Of a stretch of 64,000 nt of DNA, positions 1-11,822 are shown piece by piece; the first letter of the stretch is position 1, and each line of letters begins with the position of its first letter. This DNA comes from Cichorium intybus (lineage: Eukaryota; Streptophyta; Magnoliopsida; Asterales; Asteraceae): the NCBI GenBank assembly GCA_023525715.1, contig CM042009.1, positions 128,118,645 to 128,182,644 on the forward strand. The letters run 5' to 3'. The position numbers and the translations under genes were made by a program. The notes beneath the pieces are model-generated. The model did no database searches and was not told the origin of the DNA. It saw only the letters and a list, made by a program, of their open reading frames with translations.

Positions 1-2233
1 ATATTATTGGATATACATCGGGAGGTTATTTCTTTCTCTCCAAATCAGTCCGATTTGGGAGGAAAGATTGGAGGGATAAGGATCCTCTCTAATACTTCCG
101 TTTCTTTCCGAATCCTTCCCCGAAAAAACTCGGGAACACTGATTTCGTTTCCTTTCTTTCCACATCCCTCACCTTCCCTCCATAAGTTGTACTCGGGAAC
201 AAGGCGTAAGTCATTGTTTTTAAAATCAGACCATCTTCATCTGGAAACTAATCGCACGCTTAGTCCCTCCATCTATAAGGTGTTAAAACACATCATTAAA
301 TACCCCACGTGCAAGGCACGCATGAGTATTTTCTTTCTTTCATGTATATCGTATACCAGTGCCAAATTACAACTCGAAATCGGTACGAAATTTCACAATG
401 CTCGTTTCTTTCAAAAACACATACACACACAGTCGACGAAAACTCTAAATTCGGAACGTCATTCGCAATTTATACCGATGGTTTCATGGCATATTCGTGC
501 AACTATGGCAGAATTCGATGGTGGAAGACGATACGGTAAGTATACACTGATTATATTTGTGGTTTTCCTAAACATAATTGTAACAACGCTTTCAATTTGG
601 TATGTATGAGTCAATTCCCTTCGATATTTCTAAGATATATGTTTAATATATGGTGGTAGTAGTGTGATGGTTTTGGTGAAAAATGACTTAAATGTAAGAA
701 ATTTTGTTATGAGGGCCATTTTTTCCAAAAGGGTGAAACTATGGATTAAGGTTGATTTAGTCAATGACTTAAATGAATAATAAGTTTACTCATGGGGTAG
801 AACTCTAAAATTTAAGAATTTCATTTAATAATCTAGTAAGTTTTGGGGTCGTTTGTGAAAAAACTGAATTTTGAAGGGCCATTATTGCCAATCCTGGAAA
901 GTGACGTGTATTAGTTGGGAATCTTCCCATTTCGGTAAGAATATGCATTTTTCAGAGAATAAGAAAGGGGAGGAGGTGATTTTGAAGGCATACATGAAGA
1001 ATCAAGCTTGGTTTTGAAGAATTATCAAAGCAATTGAAAAGTTCTAGCAATTTAATGTAAGAATCTATCAAATTCTAGCTTTGAAACCCGATTTTGGGTT
1101 GGGGTGCTGTGCAATCCGAGTTTATAAGTTGGGGGAGAGTTATACATATGATCCTAAGTGGTTAATTATTGTTTCTAAGCACCAAGTGATCATTATCCAA
1201 CTAATGGATAACTTAGAATCATGAATGGTGTGATTTTAGTCGCTTGAACCCTATAAATTTGGGGTTTATGTAATCTACGATTTTTATGGAATTAATGGGT
1301 CATAAATAGTGTTTTAGATGAAATAAACTACTCTTACTTGTTTCCTACTGATTCCAAGCAATTATTGGGTAATTAGAACCGATTTACAAACTAAGGATGG
1401 AATGGAATCAAGAATTCCATAGATGAAATCCCACAAAAAATTTGTAAATGAAGTCATGAGCTTGGTAGTGTTAGGGGGCGTGTTTTAGGACTGAAAGAAC
1501 TCTAATTTTTGGTTGTTTTGTTACCTTTTGGTTGACACTTTAGGAGATAAAATAAGTAATTGGAAATATGTAAGCAAAAAATAATCCATTCCTTCTTGAA
1601 TTGTTGGAATATATAAAGAAATAACAAATGGGAAGTGATCACGACTTACTTGACATCTAAATTAACGTGAGTAACCTCTTCCTTATCCCCTTGAATGATA
1701 TAAATATGATTGAATTAAGCTTGTGCAGGTGCCTATGTGGCTTGTAATTGCCTATGTGGCTTGTAATTTCCTAAGTGGCTTGATTTTGCCTAAGTGGCTT
1801 GTTTTTTCCTAAGTGGCTAAATATTGCTTAAGTGGCTTGTTAATGCATGTGTGGCTCGTTTGTGTCTAAGTGGCTAGGATAATATGTTTTGTTATATGTT
1901 ACTGTTTGTTTTTGTGTTATGTTATATATTGTAGGGTTGCTTACTAAACTTTATAAGCTTACCATGTGTATCTGTGTGTTGTTAACATTGCAGGTCCTAG
2001 TAAAGTAGACAATGTTAGGAGAAAGTTAATGCATATATAGACCTTGGATAGATTGAAGATGTAGATGTCTGGCCTGGATGTTATGTTTTGTACATCCATT
2101 GATACACTTGTGGTCGTGGTTTGTATATACAGTACACCAAACTTTGTGATAACTTTTGATATATTGGCTACTTATTTTTTGGAAAAGATAGAAAAATTTT
2201 AGGGTGTACTTTGTACGTGAACTCGACGTTACA
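1..2233 (+). repeat. Degenerate gypsy-type LTR-like DNA (tentative)
   Basis: No convincing gene was found here. Several traits recall the long gypsy LTRs elsewhere in this window: phrases such as 'gggccattattgcc', an internal tandem-repeat block (1731-1876), a 'gcaggtcctag' stretch followed by a polyadenylation-like AT-rich region, and an end at ...gttaca (about 2233). No start, partner LTR, primer-binding site or target duplication could be fixed. Open frames of up to 200 residues at the left edge show no domain that I recognise. The repeat call is inference from style only. Confidence 0.3.
1731..1876 (+). repeat. Short tandem repeat, about 20-bp unit
   Basis: About seven imperfect copies of a unit built around 'cctaagtggcttgt' follow one another (variants: cctatgtggcttg, cttaagtggcttg, tctaagtggctag). 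The unit length drifts between 19 and 21 bases. Comparable degenerate tandem blocks occur inside the gypsy LTRs at 15086-15640 and 29255-29420, which is the main reason to suspect that this segment is LTR-derived. Confidence 0.75.
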
Positions 2234-2362
2234 ATAATCCAACTTTTATGATTGAACAACCAAACATCCATCCATTTTATCGATTATTTTGAATCACGGT
2301 GGAGAATTTACGAAGTTTCCAGGTGAAAGTACATAAAAGGGCAAAAAAATATTGCTAGCCTG

Positions 2363-3011
2363 TTGAACATCGACTCCTTCTCTGTTCACGATATCGATGA
2401 AATGATGGATGGACTTGGTTATGTGGAAGAATGTATCCCTCTCTATTACCACTTCAAAAGTCCTTTAGGCGATTTAGATTTTAGGTTATTTGCTTTAGGT
2501 AGTGATCAATATGTTTGTCATTTGACTACATATGTTCCTAAACATAAGCTTATTGAAGTTTATATTGAACATGGTAAACACACAAATGCATACGTATGTT
2601 ATGTCCCCTAGTCAACCAAAAGTTAGGTTATAGGAAATTGTTGATCCCCCTTTTTGTTCAAGAATGTTATTTTTGGGCTGGAAGGATACACATATTGGGG
2701 CTGGTAGTTCATCAAATGTAGTAGTAGAGGAACAAATGGTTGGGAACGATGATGGGGACAAGAGTGGGCACAATGAAATGGAAACAGAGCCGGATAACAT
2801 GGATAACGAAATTGACATTAAGGATAATATTGGGGACAAGAATGAGCACCATAAAATGAAAACAGGGCCAATAACATGGATAACGAAATTGACATTAAAA
2901 ATAATATCGGGGACAATAATGGGGATAGTTTTGGGGTTAACTTGGATGATGATTTGTGATGACAGTGACCAGAATAGCGAAGAACATAGAATGATGTGCA
3001 TGTTTACGTAG
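2363..3011 (+). pseudogene. MULE-type transposase N-terminal fragment (PB1-like domain)
   Basis: The frame from 2363 to about 2611 reads like the PB1-like domain found at the head of Mutator-like transposases in Asteraceae genomes: a 'FSVHDIDEMMDGLGY' segment, a short 'PLGDLDFRLFALGSDQYV' segment and 'HKLIEVYIEHG'. A stop follows. A second frame (2664-3011) gives an acidic N/D/E-rich stretch of the kind that links this domain to the zinc finger and catalytic core. The catalytic DDE domain and SWIM finger are absent and the start codon is not clear, so this is a broken element fragment. The family assignment is from memory of the domain. Confidence 0.6.
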
Positions 3012-3092
3012 AATATGACGCCACGGGGTAGTAGTGGGTACGGTGTTTCCACTCCACTTAGCCGTATACATATGTTTTTCTTGTATGATAGC

Positions 3093-3100
3093 TATAAAAA
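3093..3100 (+). promoter_or_regulatory. Candidate TATA box of the methyltransferase gene
   Basis: TATAAAAA lies about 230 bp before the start codon at 3327. A purine- and A-rich leader (3185-3326) follows. It is the only good TATA-like string in the few hundred bases upstream. Without transcript data the link to the gene is inference. Confidence 0.35.
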
Positions 3101-3326
3101 TAAATCAAAATTTTAACAGCACCCGTGATAAATCAGCCATAATTTATTCTTCGAAGGTGTTGTAAACCATCTGAACCCTAGAAGTTTAAGTAGCTAATAA
3201 TTTCAAAGGGGTAACAATATAAAATACGAAAAAGAAAAGGAAAAATAAGACAAAAACAAAGGCACAGTACCAGACTCCATCTTCACAGCCGCCTTACTCA
3301 AATCCACACCAAGAAGAAAGCCGAAA

Positions 3327-5728
3327 ATGGGGAAGAATGGAAAGAAGCAGAAAAACCAACGTAATCACAAGCCCGCATCTTACTACCTCGAAGACGACGA
3401 ACAACAAAGTTACCCCTCAAATCACCCACCGCCTTCTTCTCAATCCGACCCCAATTCCACTCTCTCCGACGAAGAATCAGAGTCCGACGACAAAGAAGAC
3501 CAAACCCCATCACCTGATGATGATAATACTCTCCCTTCAAAATTCTCCCTGTATCAACAATCAGTACAGGTATAACAATCTCAACAAAACCCTCGATTCT
3601 ATCACGATTTTACTTAATTCTTAACGTGGGAATTTGTTCGGTTTTCTTGATTGTTCCCGCAGTCGCCTAAAGGAGACATTAGTTATCTACAGAAGTTCTT
3701 CTTGACTTACGTTGGTGGCAGGGCACCCCTCCATCTGCAAGAAGACTTCTGCGGTACCGCTCTTCTCAGGTACTTCGATGAATCATTGAATCTGAGAATC
3801 CATGGTTCAAATTAAAATGCATTTCTCGTTAAATATATACAAAACCCTAATTTTCCGATATTTTGATGCAATTACAGTACGGAATGGCTCCGGAGTGATT
3901 CAAGAAGAACCGCCGTAGGTTTAGATTTGGACGTCGAAGCTCTTGATTGGTGCATGGAGAACAATGTGAACAAAGTCGGGGCTGATTTATCGTCAAGAAT
4001 CTTTCTTTACCATGGAAACGTTTTGCAACCTCACGAAGCTACACTAGTAAAATCCAGTTTTCAAAACAATATGCGTAACGTAACAATCGAAGATGATGAA
4101 ATTGGCTCTGAATCCGTTCCTAATTCTGAAGCAATTCCACCTCGAGACATAGTTTGTGCTTTCAATTACAGTTGTTGCTGCCTCCATAGCCGTCAAGAAC
4201 TGGTTTCGTATTTCAAACATGCTCTTTCTTCTTTGTCTAAAAAAGGTGGGATTTTTGTGATGGATCTTTATGGTGGTACATCATCCGAATGCGAACTTAG
4301 AATGCAACGAAGATTTCCAAATTTTACGGTAAGTTTTTTTAATCGATTAAATGCATATCATCTGTTATTATAAAAGAGGAAGTGTTTTGAGTGTCATTTA
4401 TATGTTGACAGTATACTTGGGAGCAAGCTGGTTTTGATATCGTTCAAAGGAAAACACGAATAAGTTTGCATTTTACTCTGCAAAAGCAACAAAAGAAGAA
4501 ACTTCGCCATGCGTTTTCATACAGCTGGAGATTGTAAAGTTTTTACTTTATACAATTTATAAAAATGCTACTACAATTTATTAAAAGAAAATCACCAAAA
4601 TGACCAAAATGGGTGGCGGTTACCTTTTTTTTAATTACTTTTTACTAATTAGACAACATATTTTGGAATGAGCTTAATGCGAATTCACTTTATGGCTTTT
4701 TGAATGGTCCCCACCATTAAAAAAGAAAAAGAAAAAGTTCAATAAAAAATCATGTATTCGTTATAAATGAATAATTTCGCGGACAAATTACGAAAAAGCA
4801 GTTGGTTGAGTCATGAAATTTTCTTCTGTTCTAATAAAACCATCAATTTTTTGAAAAAATTTCAACTCAACCATTATGACGTGAAGAAGCCGGTAACAAT
4901 GACTTTGATAAACTTTTTACCAAAAAATGGTGATTTTTCCGAATCTTAAAAATTGGTGGTTAAACCGAGTTTTTGGCAAAATATAGTGCTTTTTTCGTAA
5001 TAGTCTTAAATAATGTTTACACTTTAATTTATATAATTACGAATAAAACACTATATTTCATCACTTTTTATGGTTTAACCATCAATTTTTTATTTGTTCT
5101 AATAAACCACCAGTTTTTAGAAAAAGCTTTAACCCAACCATTATGACCGGAAGAACCGGTAATAATGGCTTTGATGGTGGTTTATTCCCAAACCTTTTAA
5201 AAATTGGTGTTTAAAACGAACTTTTGACAAAATATAATGTTTTTTTCGTAATTAACCTTAATTTTGCAATATATGAAGATATTTTCTGGTGGGAACCACT
5301 CAAAAAGTCATTTCGCAACATCGTCATTTTGTTAAACGCCACTTCTAAACGTGCTTATTTTTGTGATTTTCTCATTTATAAAACTGTCTCAAGATTTCCT
5401 TTTGAGCGAAAGTTTTGTTAAGAGATTTACCCTTTTGCCCACGAGTAGTTATCACAAAAGGTTGATGAGATTTGATAATGATGAGGGTATTTTAGATATT
5501 TGACTAATAGTCAAACCGGTATATATTAGGTGGTCGTTACCGGAGATTAAAGATTGTTTGGAAGAAGCTGGATTTCGGGCTGTTCATTTTTGGATACGTC
5601 AAATGCCAGACAGTGAGAATATCAAAAGCATTCAAGGGTTTGGTGAGGGTAAAGATGTCAAATATGAAGAAGTTACAAGTTTTCAACAAAAAGATTCATG
5701 GAATGCTTATATTGTTGGGGTTTCATAG
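3327..5728 (+). CDS. SAM-dependent methyltransferase-like protein, five exons
   Basis: Exons 3327-3569, 3663-3769, 3878-4328, 4412-4533 and 5530-5728 join in frame at GT-AG sites to give 373 residues. Residues 1-81 are a hydrophilic, Ser/Asp/Glu-rich lead. Motif I of a class I methyltransferase is seen as EDFCGTA (108-114), the acidic loop as GLDLD (131-135), then DIVCAFNYS (207-215), near motif IV, and a 'GGIFVMDLYGG' strand near 240. The C-terminal exon begins WSLPEIKDCLEEAGF, as in the last helix of the fold. The substrate cannot be told from the sequence. A plain cytosolic or nuclear location is likely, since no signal peptide is visible. The last intron (996 bp) is much longer than the others and is filled by a tandem repeat. 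The first ATG with a good context was chosen as start. Confidence 0.88.
4837..5253. repeat. Two-copy tandem repeat inside intron 4
   Basis: A segment starting 'taaaaccatcaattttttga' (4837) is repeated about 264 bp later as 'taaaccaccagtttttag' (5101). Both copies run through 'aaccattatgac', 'aaaaattggtg' and 'aaaatata-tg-tttttttcgtaat'. It lies wholly inside the last intron of the methyltransferase gene and accounts for most of that intron's extra length. The copies are clearly diverged, so the duplication is not recent. Confidence 0.65.
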
Positions 5729-6445
5729 TGATAGATGACGGTTAAAAAGATGGTTTCTTTGAGTTTTTTTAGATGTTACGTTCTTGATTAACACGGTGGA
5801 TTTCTTAAAACCTTTTAACAGATCCATTAAAACCAAGAGTTTTGACTTTTGAGGTCTGAGTTTGACTTTTGATGTTATTAAGGATAGATATTGTTACAAA
5901 TTTAAACGGATAGTTATGCGATTGAGGTACAATTTGTCATGAACTTTGATATCATTGTCAAAGTGAAATTTGAAGATGATAATTTCCATCTTTGACCTTT
6001 GGAGTCAAACTTGAACCTTTATTGGAGATTGGAGTGATGGAGTCTATTTTTAGTTAAAACCGGCCCATTTGACTTTCCAATAGTATTATTAACATAGTCG
6101 TTGACTTCTATTTGTTGTTCGTTTTATTGTTCTCTTTAGACCATAATTTGTAAAACTGATGAATATTATATACAATTTTTATGAGTTAACAAATTAATAA
6201 ATCAAAATAACAACATATATAGTAGAATCAAATGAAAATAATAAAAAACTCGTCACTACTATCATTTTTAATGTCTAAATAAAGCAACTAAAATTCTAAT
6301 CCATATGAATAGATTGATTTATTGAATAAATAGATCGAATGAAAATGAATTTAGGTTAAGACACGATTCATCACAAACCTAAATATGAGATTAGCTTGTG
6401 TGATTGTTTTTCAAATTTAAGAATTGTAGCTTTCGTTCACTTTTA
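5729..6445. other. Intergenic, no gene seen
   Basis: This holds the 3' flank of the methyltransferase gene and AT-rich DNA. Three 'tttgacttttga' runs (about 5838-5872) look like diverged repeats. No coding signal, RNA gene or element boundary was found. Confidence 0.5.
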
Positions 6446-6990
6446 GTGCCTCTTTGGCTAACCATTTCAAAATGGCTTATTAGCTTATCAGTTTCTTAAA
6501 AAACTGATAAGCTAAAAAAAGTGTTTGGATTAGGAAAAACACTTTTTATTTTGGCTTTTCAGCATATGGGGAAAAGCTATTTTTCAAAAGCTACGTTTCC
6601 TGGCTTTTCAAAAAAATAAGTGCTTTTTACTTGCAAAATGACACTAATACCCCTAACTACCACCTATCAACTTATAAAAGCTAAACCAAATACTTTTTAA
6701 ACATCCTTATCAACTTATTAACTTTTCCCACTACATAAGCTTATCTAAACACTTTTCTAAAAACTCATTTTTGAAAAGTCATAAGCTCATAAGCACTTTT
6801 GCCAAAAAAAGTGCTTATGAGCTAAATAAACTTATCTAAACACACCCTTATATGTAATGTATTGTTTATTTGTATTACCAGCATCAAACTTAAGAATTTA
6901 GCTTTGTGTGTGATTGTTTTTCAAACTTAAGAATTGTAGCTTTCTGTTCACTTAGATGTAATGTATTGTTTATGTGCATTATCAGTATCA
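6394..6990. repeat. Local tandem duplication split by a MITE
   Basis: The stretch 'gattgtttttcaaa.ttaagaattgtagctttc.gttcactt' occurs at about 6402-6442 and again at about 6911-6952. In the second copy it runs straight into 'agatgtaatgtattgttta'. In the first copy that continuation is displaced to the far side of the MITE at 6446-6847. The second copy therefore serves as an uninterrupted version of the site. Confidence 0.7.
6446..6847. mobile_element. Tourist-like MITE, 402 bp
   Basis: The ends are imperfect inverted repeats: GTGCCTCTTTGGCTAA on the left and, read inward from the right, GGGTGTGTTTAGATAAG. Both sides are flanked by TTA (6443-6445 and 6848-6850), the target duplication typical of PIF/Harbinger elements. 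The interior has several hairpins built on 'cttattagcttatcag' and 'gcttatgagc'. No coding capacity. The nearby uninterrupted copy of the target site supports the boundaries. Confidence 0.7.
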
Positions 6991-7177
6991 TTAAAATAAT
7001 GATTATACTATTGGCTATTTTTGGCCAAAAACGAATAAGGTAGTCTCAAAATGAATTCATGGTTGCCTAACTGACAAAAAAGAACACGTGTGGAGTGTGG
7101 ACAACTTATGTTTATATTAACCCTTATCAATAATAAGATTGTGCTTTATATTTTTCTTACCAATGATAGCAAATTTA

Positions 7178-7493
7178 GGTTATGTTTAACAAAATATCTG
7201 ATAACTGAAAAGTTAGTTGGTAGCTGACAAGCTGATAAAAAATAACGTTTGATAAAAATTAGCTAATAAGCTATCCGAGAAATTAAATTGATATAAAATG
7301 GTATGTAGAAAGAGTAGTTTTTATAATTATTGAGGATATATTTGAGAAAGATTTCAAAAAAGCTCAATAAGTTCGTTGAAACATTAGTCTAGTCAGCTTT
7401 TTGAAAATCTACCTTATAAACTACTTTTTTTGGTTAACATGACAACTTAAAAGAACTCGAAAATAAATCAGTCGTGATGCACCGAACATAACC
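7178..7493. mobile_element. Tourist-like MITE, 316 bp
   Basis: The left end GGTTATGTTTAAC matches the right end read inward, GGTTATGTTCGG. TTA flanks both ends (7175-7177 and 7494-7496). The interior carries 'agctgacaagctgataa' and related AGCT-type short repeats but no frame. The TTA duplication and size suggest a non-autonomous PIF/Harbinger element. Confidence 0.7.
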
Positions 7494-7496
7494 TTA

Positions 7497-7858
7497 AACT
7501 AAATCCGGTTAAATGATGACATATCACCGATTAATGGTTATGTATGATTTTTGTCATACCATTTATGCCATTTAGCTACCTTATTGTCCATTTACAACAT
7601 AAGAGAGACTAGTTGATAAAAATGTATGAAAGATAAATCCATCAAGTTTTTTATCAATCAATTTTTCTCAACTGGTTTATATTAATGTTTTCTTCAACTT
7701 GCTTAAGTAAACGAATATAAGATGAATCCACCAACAATAGTGTATTTCCTTAAAGAATATATTTTCCTTAAAACATTCAAACAATTGAGTACACGACTTA
7801 TAAATACAAACACACCAATACAAGGCCTTGGGCCGTAAGCTATTCTAAATAAATTATG
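7497..7858. other. Intergenic, no gene seen
   Basis: AT-rich sequence between two MITEs. No frame, repeat boundary or RNA gene was found. Confidence 0.5.
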
Positions 7859-7866
7859 GGCTATAC

Positions 7867-8206
7867 TAGAGGTGCACAAAAAAACCGGTTTTTTAAATAA
7901 CCGAAAATAATAACCGAACCGGTTTTTTTAATAACCGGTAATAACCGAACCGGTTTTTAGCCGGTTTTTTTATCTCAAACTGAACCGGTTAAAAAACCGA
8001 AAAAAACCGGTTTTTCTTCAGGTTAACCGAACCGAACCGGTTTAAAAACCGAAAAAAAAACCGGTTTGAAACTCAATCTCGTTTAAAAATAACCGGTCAA
8101 AACCGGACCGGTTATAACCGAAACCGGTTTTTAAAAAAACCGGTTTTTAAAAAACCGGTTTTTAAATAACCGAAACCGGTTTTTAACCGGCTTTTGTGCA
8201 CCTCTA
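7867..8206. mobile_element. hAT-like foldback MITE built of AACCGG motifs, 340 bp
   Basis: The terminal inverted repeats are perfect: TAGAGGTGCACAAAA at the left and its reverse complement at the right. A perfect 8-bp target duplication, GGCTATAC, lies at 7859-7866 and 8207-8214. The 8-bp duplication and the TAGAGGTG-type end point to the hAT superfamily. The interior is almost entirely ACCGGTT/AACCGGT and A or T runs, so the element can fold back on itself at many registers. There is no coding capacity. Confidence 0.88.
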
Positions 8207-8214
8207 GGCTATAC

Positions 8215-9880
8215 AAAGAAATACAATAATAATAATAAATAATAAGCTACACTAGCATTTCCTTGTTGTTTTGTAAAAATTCTGTTATTGGTGATATAAG
8301 TGACACTGACTATTTTATGTAATTGGAATTAATACGAGTGCTGAATGAGGATTTAAATCGTGATCGAATACACGTTAGATGGTATGAAATGCACACTTGT
8401 ATATAAGACAAATTTGATCTAACCCACGATAAGGTGGGAGTCAGGGAGGTCACGCGTCTTGCAGAATCCAAAAGAATGGGAAGCTCTAGCGGTGGAAAAA
8501 CATGCTTAGAATGAAGCTAAGTAGAAGAAACAAGAAGATTGTAGGTTTGCTCAAAAGCCCAAGCTGCATGTGGCAGCTTCAGTCAACCAGTTCGACCTGT
8601 CTAAGATAGTTTTTCCAGAAAACTATAGTTTTTCCAGAAAACTGTTTTCAACAACAGATTGCGAAAATTTCATCGTCCTTTTCTACTTTTAGTATAGATG
8701 AATATATGTACTTATATTTTACTTATTTTTATTGCTCTTACGAAATCTAACAATCTTTATACTCCTATAAAATATAAACGTAATCTCTCTTTTGTGGCTA
8801 AAACTTGATTGTTCCTCACGAATTATCTCATATTGAATTTTTGTTAACCAATGCATAGGAGAAAAATATCAATATAGACACTGACTATGAATCCCAAGTT
8901 CTTGATTATCAAACTATGTTTCCTACTTATTTCTAACATTAATTGTTTGATACTTCGATTGTTTAAACATCACATACAAGAAAATAAACCACACAATTGA
9001 TAAAAACCTTACATAAATTTCGTTATTTGATTTTGGTTTTTTTGCTCCTCAGTACATTGACATTCTTATAATTTCCACTTTGCTTTATAATAGCTTATGC
9101 AATCTTGAAAGTTTGTGTGAAAAATACTTATGCACTGTTTATTACCAAATATCTTAGCATTTTGATTTTCCCGTACCTTTGAAACTCGTGACATTCTATG
9201 GAACTACTGATTACAAATTTTCCACTCAAAATTTTACAGAGTCTACTCATTCAAATTCCATAGGTCACTAAAAAAATTCCATCACTTTTTGCGAAACTCG
9301 TGTAGCGAACTTTCGACAAAATTATCCCAAACTAGTTGGTCTTACGTAATTAGGTGTGGAAGAAACACCATTTTCAAGTCTACTAGTTCAAGTATCACAA
9401 GCCACATATTGAATTTCCCTCATGAGTCTCAATCTTATTGTATACATTCATATTTGATATAAATTTAAGGTCTTTATAGTTTCTCAAGATTTTTTTCGTT
9501 TATGTAACTTCCCAAAAATTCAACCAAAAATTTTCTTTTTAAATACATTAACTAAGTCTCAAATATTATAAAAACATTAACATCATCAAGTTAATTTAAA
9601 CATTTAGTTCAAACATAAGTAAATGGAAACAACAACGGAAGGATAAACACGAGTATAAATGTCATATAGTCAAGTCGGGCCCTTCCCTACATTCCCCGAA
9701 GTACCTGCAACATTTAAGATAAAAATTCTTAGAAGGTAGTCTAATTACTCGACCCTCAAATAGTTGCGGCCTCTTTATTCTCGTCCCTCGAGGAGCTGTC
9801 ATCATATCATATAAAGTCCTTAAATAACACAACTCATATATCATTTTATTTATACTTTATCTAACTCATCACCTCACACC
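8215..9880. other. Intergenic, probable old repeat debris
   Basis: No intact gene. Around 8440-8620 a plus-strand stretch (WEALAVEKHA..., interrupted by stops) reads like a decayed helical coding fragment that I cannot place. An 18-bp string 'tagtttttccagaaaact' is duplicated back to back at about 8608-8643. The 9100-9800 part resembles untranslated retrotransposon DNA in composition only. Confidence 0.4.
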
Positions 9881-9885
9881 TTAGC

Positions 9886-11817
9886 TGTGACATCCCGGAA
9901 ATTTAGGTCTAAAACTAGAAACAGTCAATTCACTACAAACCTCTTTGTAACCTGACCTTTTGAGCTTTAATGCATACTTTGGAAAATATAGTGTCATTAC
10001 GATCAAACTAAGACACGAGATGAAATATTACTTACTATAATGGAATATCTCAAGTACAAACTGAAACCCTAGTTAATACGTCTGAAAAACTGAAAATAAG
10101 TATTAACCGTTTGTGAAACAAAACAAGCAATCTAACCTCAGAGTACATGTTTCCCTGATTCCGGAAATATAAATAACATTCAAAACGAAGCTCATATGCA
10201 AAAGTTACGACTGTTATAAGAAGACAAGCCAAAATAAACCAGTGTAACACTGATTTTATTTAACTACATAAATCGTTTCGACCCGTTGAGGCACTTGCGC
10301 ACCTCATATGGAAATTCCGAGAACATTATTGGACTCAGACTATGGTCTATTATTGGATTCCATACTCGAAATATTTTTAGTAAAAATATTTATAAAAGTC
10401 AACTAATCGGATACTGCGGATAAATGAACGCAATATTTAAACGCGATTTCCCGATGTTCTGCAACTCGAAAAAATTATCTGTTTAGGTTTCTAGAATCAG
10501 TGCACTCGGCTCGACAATTCTCCGGTCTCGAAAAAATTATTAGACATCGGGATCTTGCGCACGAATTATGTCATTCATGGCATCACATTCACCAACCATT
10601 CACCAACCATTCACCAACCCCAACTACTCCATGAGACTATAAATATGAGGCTTTGCATCTCATTTTTCTTCACCAATTCACCAAAGCTTCTAGCTTTTTC
10701 TTTCTTTCTCCAATTGCTCTCCTTTTGGCCAAGAACACCACCACCATTGGTCATCGCTCCACTACCGTCGCACCATCACTTCGCCGCACAAAACCTTGTT
10801 GTTTTGTGGTGTTATTTCGCGGTGCTTCTCAAACACGATCGTTCTTATATCTAAGCTGAATTCACGCTTCAAAAGTGAGTGTTACGGCCCCTTTGTCTAT
10901 TCTTTTATATATTATGGGGGAAAATACATGTGCAATATAAATATTTACCAATTTCATATCAAGTTTTATAAATGTTATTATAGCTTTATAAAATGTTTTC
11001 AATAAGCGAGTATTGTACTCTTTTATGTATATACTTATCAACATACTCGATTAGACTTGTCTATCATACATTTATCAATGACTTAGATAGTGAGACACTA
11101 TTCATAACTAAGTAGGAATACTTAGACCCTACACTACTATAACCGTTAATCAAGCAGAGCGAGATACATATGTATAGATCTATACGGGTTGACACCCCCA
11201 CCTATGGTTGTTAGCTACAACTTCGACTTGCAAATCGATGTAGGTGATACTTATCTTTTTCATTACTACGACGTCCATGAAGCGTTGTAGGGGGTACATT
11301 TCAGTCGAATAGCTCGGTTATAGGACTCAACTATACGCATTGATGGTTTTCTCATAAACGTACATATCATTTATAAGTATGGTATTACTTACAATTTTCA
11401 GCAACTCTATACATTTCATTTATAAGTATTATTTTACTTACAAAAGGAATACTTTTAGTTATTTTAAAAGTATTACTGCTGCGTTTAGCAGAAAACCTGT
11501 AACTCTCACCAACCTTGCGTTGACCCTCAAAACTACATGTATTCTCAGGAGATCAGTAAGCCTTTCAGAAAATGGAAATGTTCACGGATATCAGGCAACT
11601 TAGTTTACTGTTTTTATTTTATATCTACCTATCTGTTTAAGGCATTTCATGTACTTTACTATTATTATCTGTAATAACTCTGTATTCAAACTTCAAGATG
11701 AAATACAATTATCCTTTTATTTATCGTTGTACTTGGGCTGTATATTCAATTGCTTGAGATCCATGAACTAAGTCGCACAGCCCGGCGTATTCCGCCGCCT
11801 CGGCCGGGGGTGTGACA
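9886..11817 (+). mobile_element. Solo LTR, gypsy-type, 1932 bp
   Basis: It begins TGTGACATCCCGG and ends GGGGTGTGACA, the TG...CA form of an LTR. The flanks are TTAGC (9881-9885) and GTAGC (11818-11822), a 5-bp duplication with one mismatch. A TATAAATA box (10638-10645) precedes a pyrimidine-rich leader. No primer-binding site follows and no partner LTR lies within reach, so a solo LTR from recombination is the simplest reading. It is related in style, but not in sequence, to the gypsy LTRs at 13668 and 19873. The short frames inside are not genes. Confidence 0.75.
10638..10645 (+). promoter_or_regulatory. TATA box of the solo LTR
   Basis: TATAAATA, followed after about 30 bp by a C/T-rich leader with 'caccaattcacc'. 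The position about 750 bp into the LTR fits a U3/R boundary. Confidence 0.5.
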
Positions 11818-11822
11818 GTAGC

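Noticed and set aside
7..609. 200-residue open frame at the left edge
   Set aside because: No domain, mixed composition, and it lies in LTR-like sequence. An ATG-initiated gene could not be supported.
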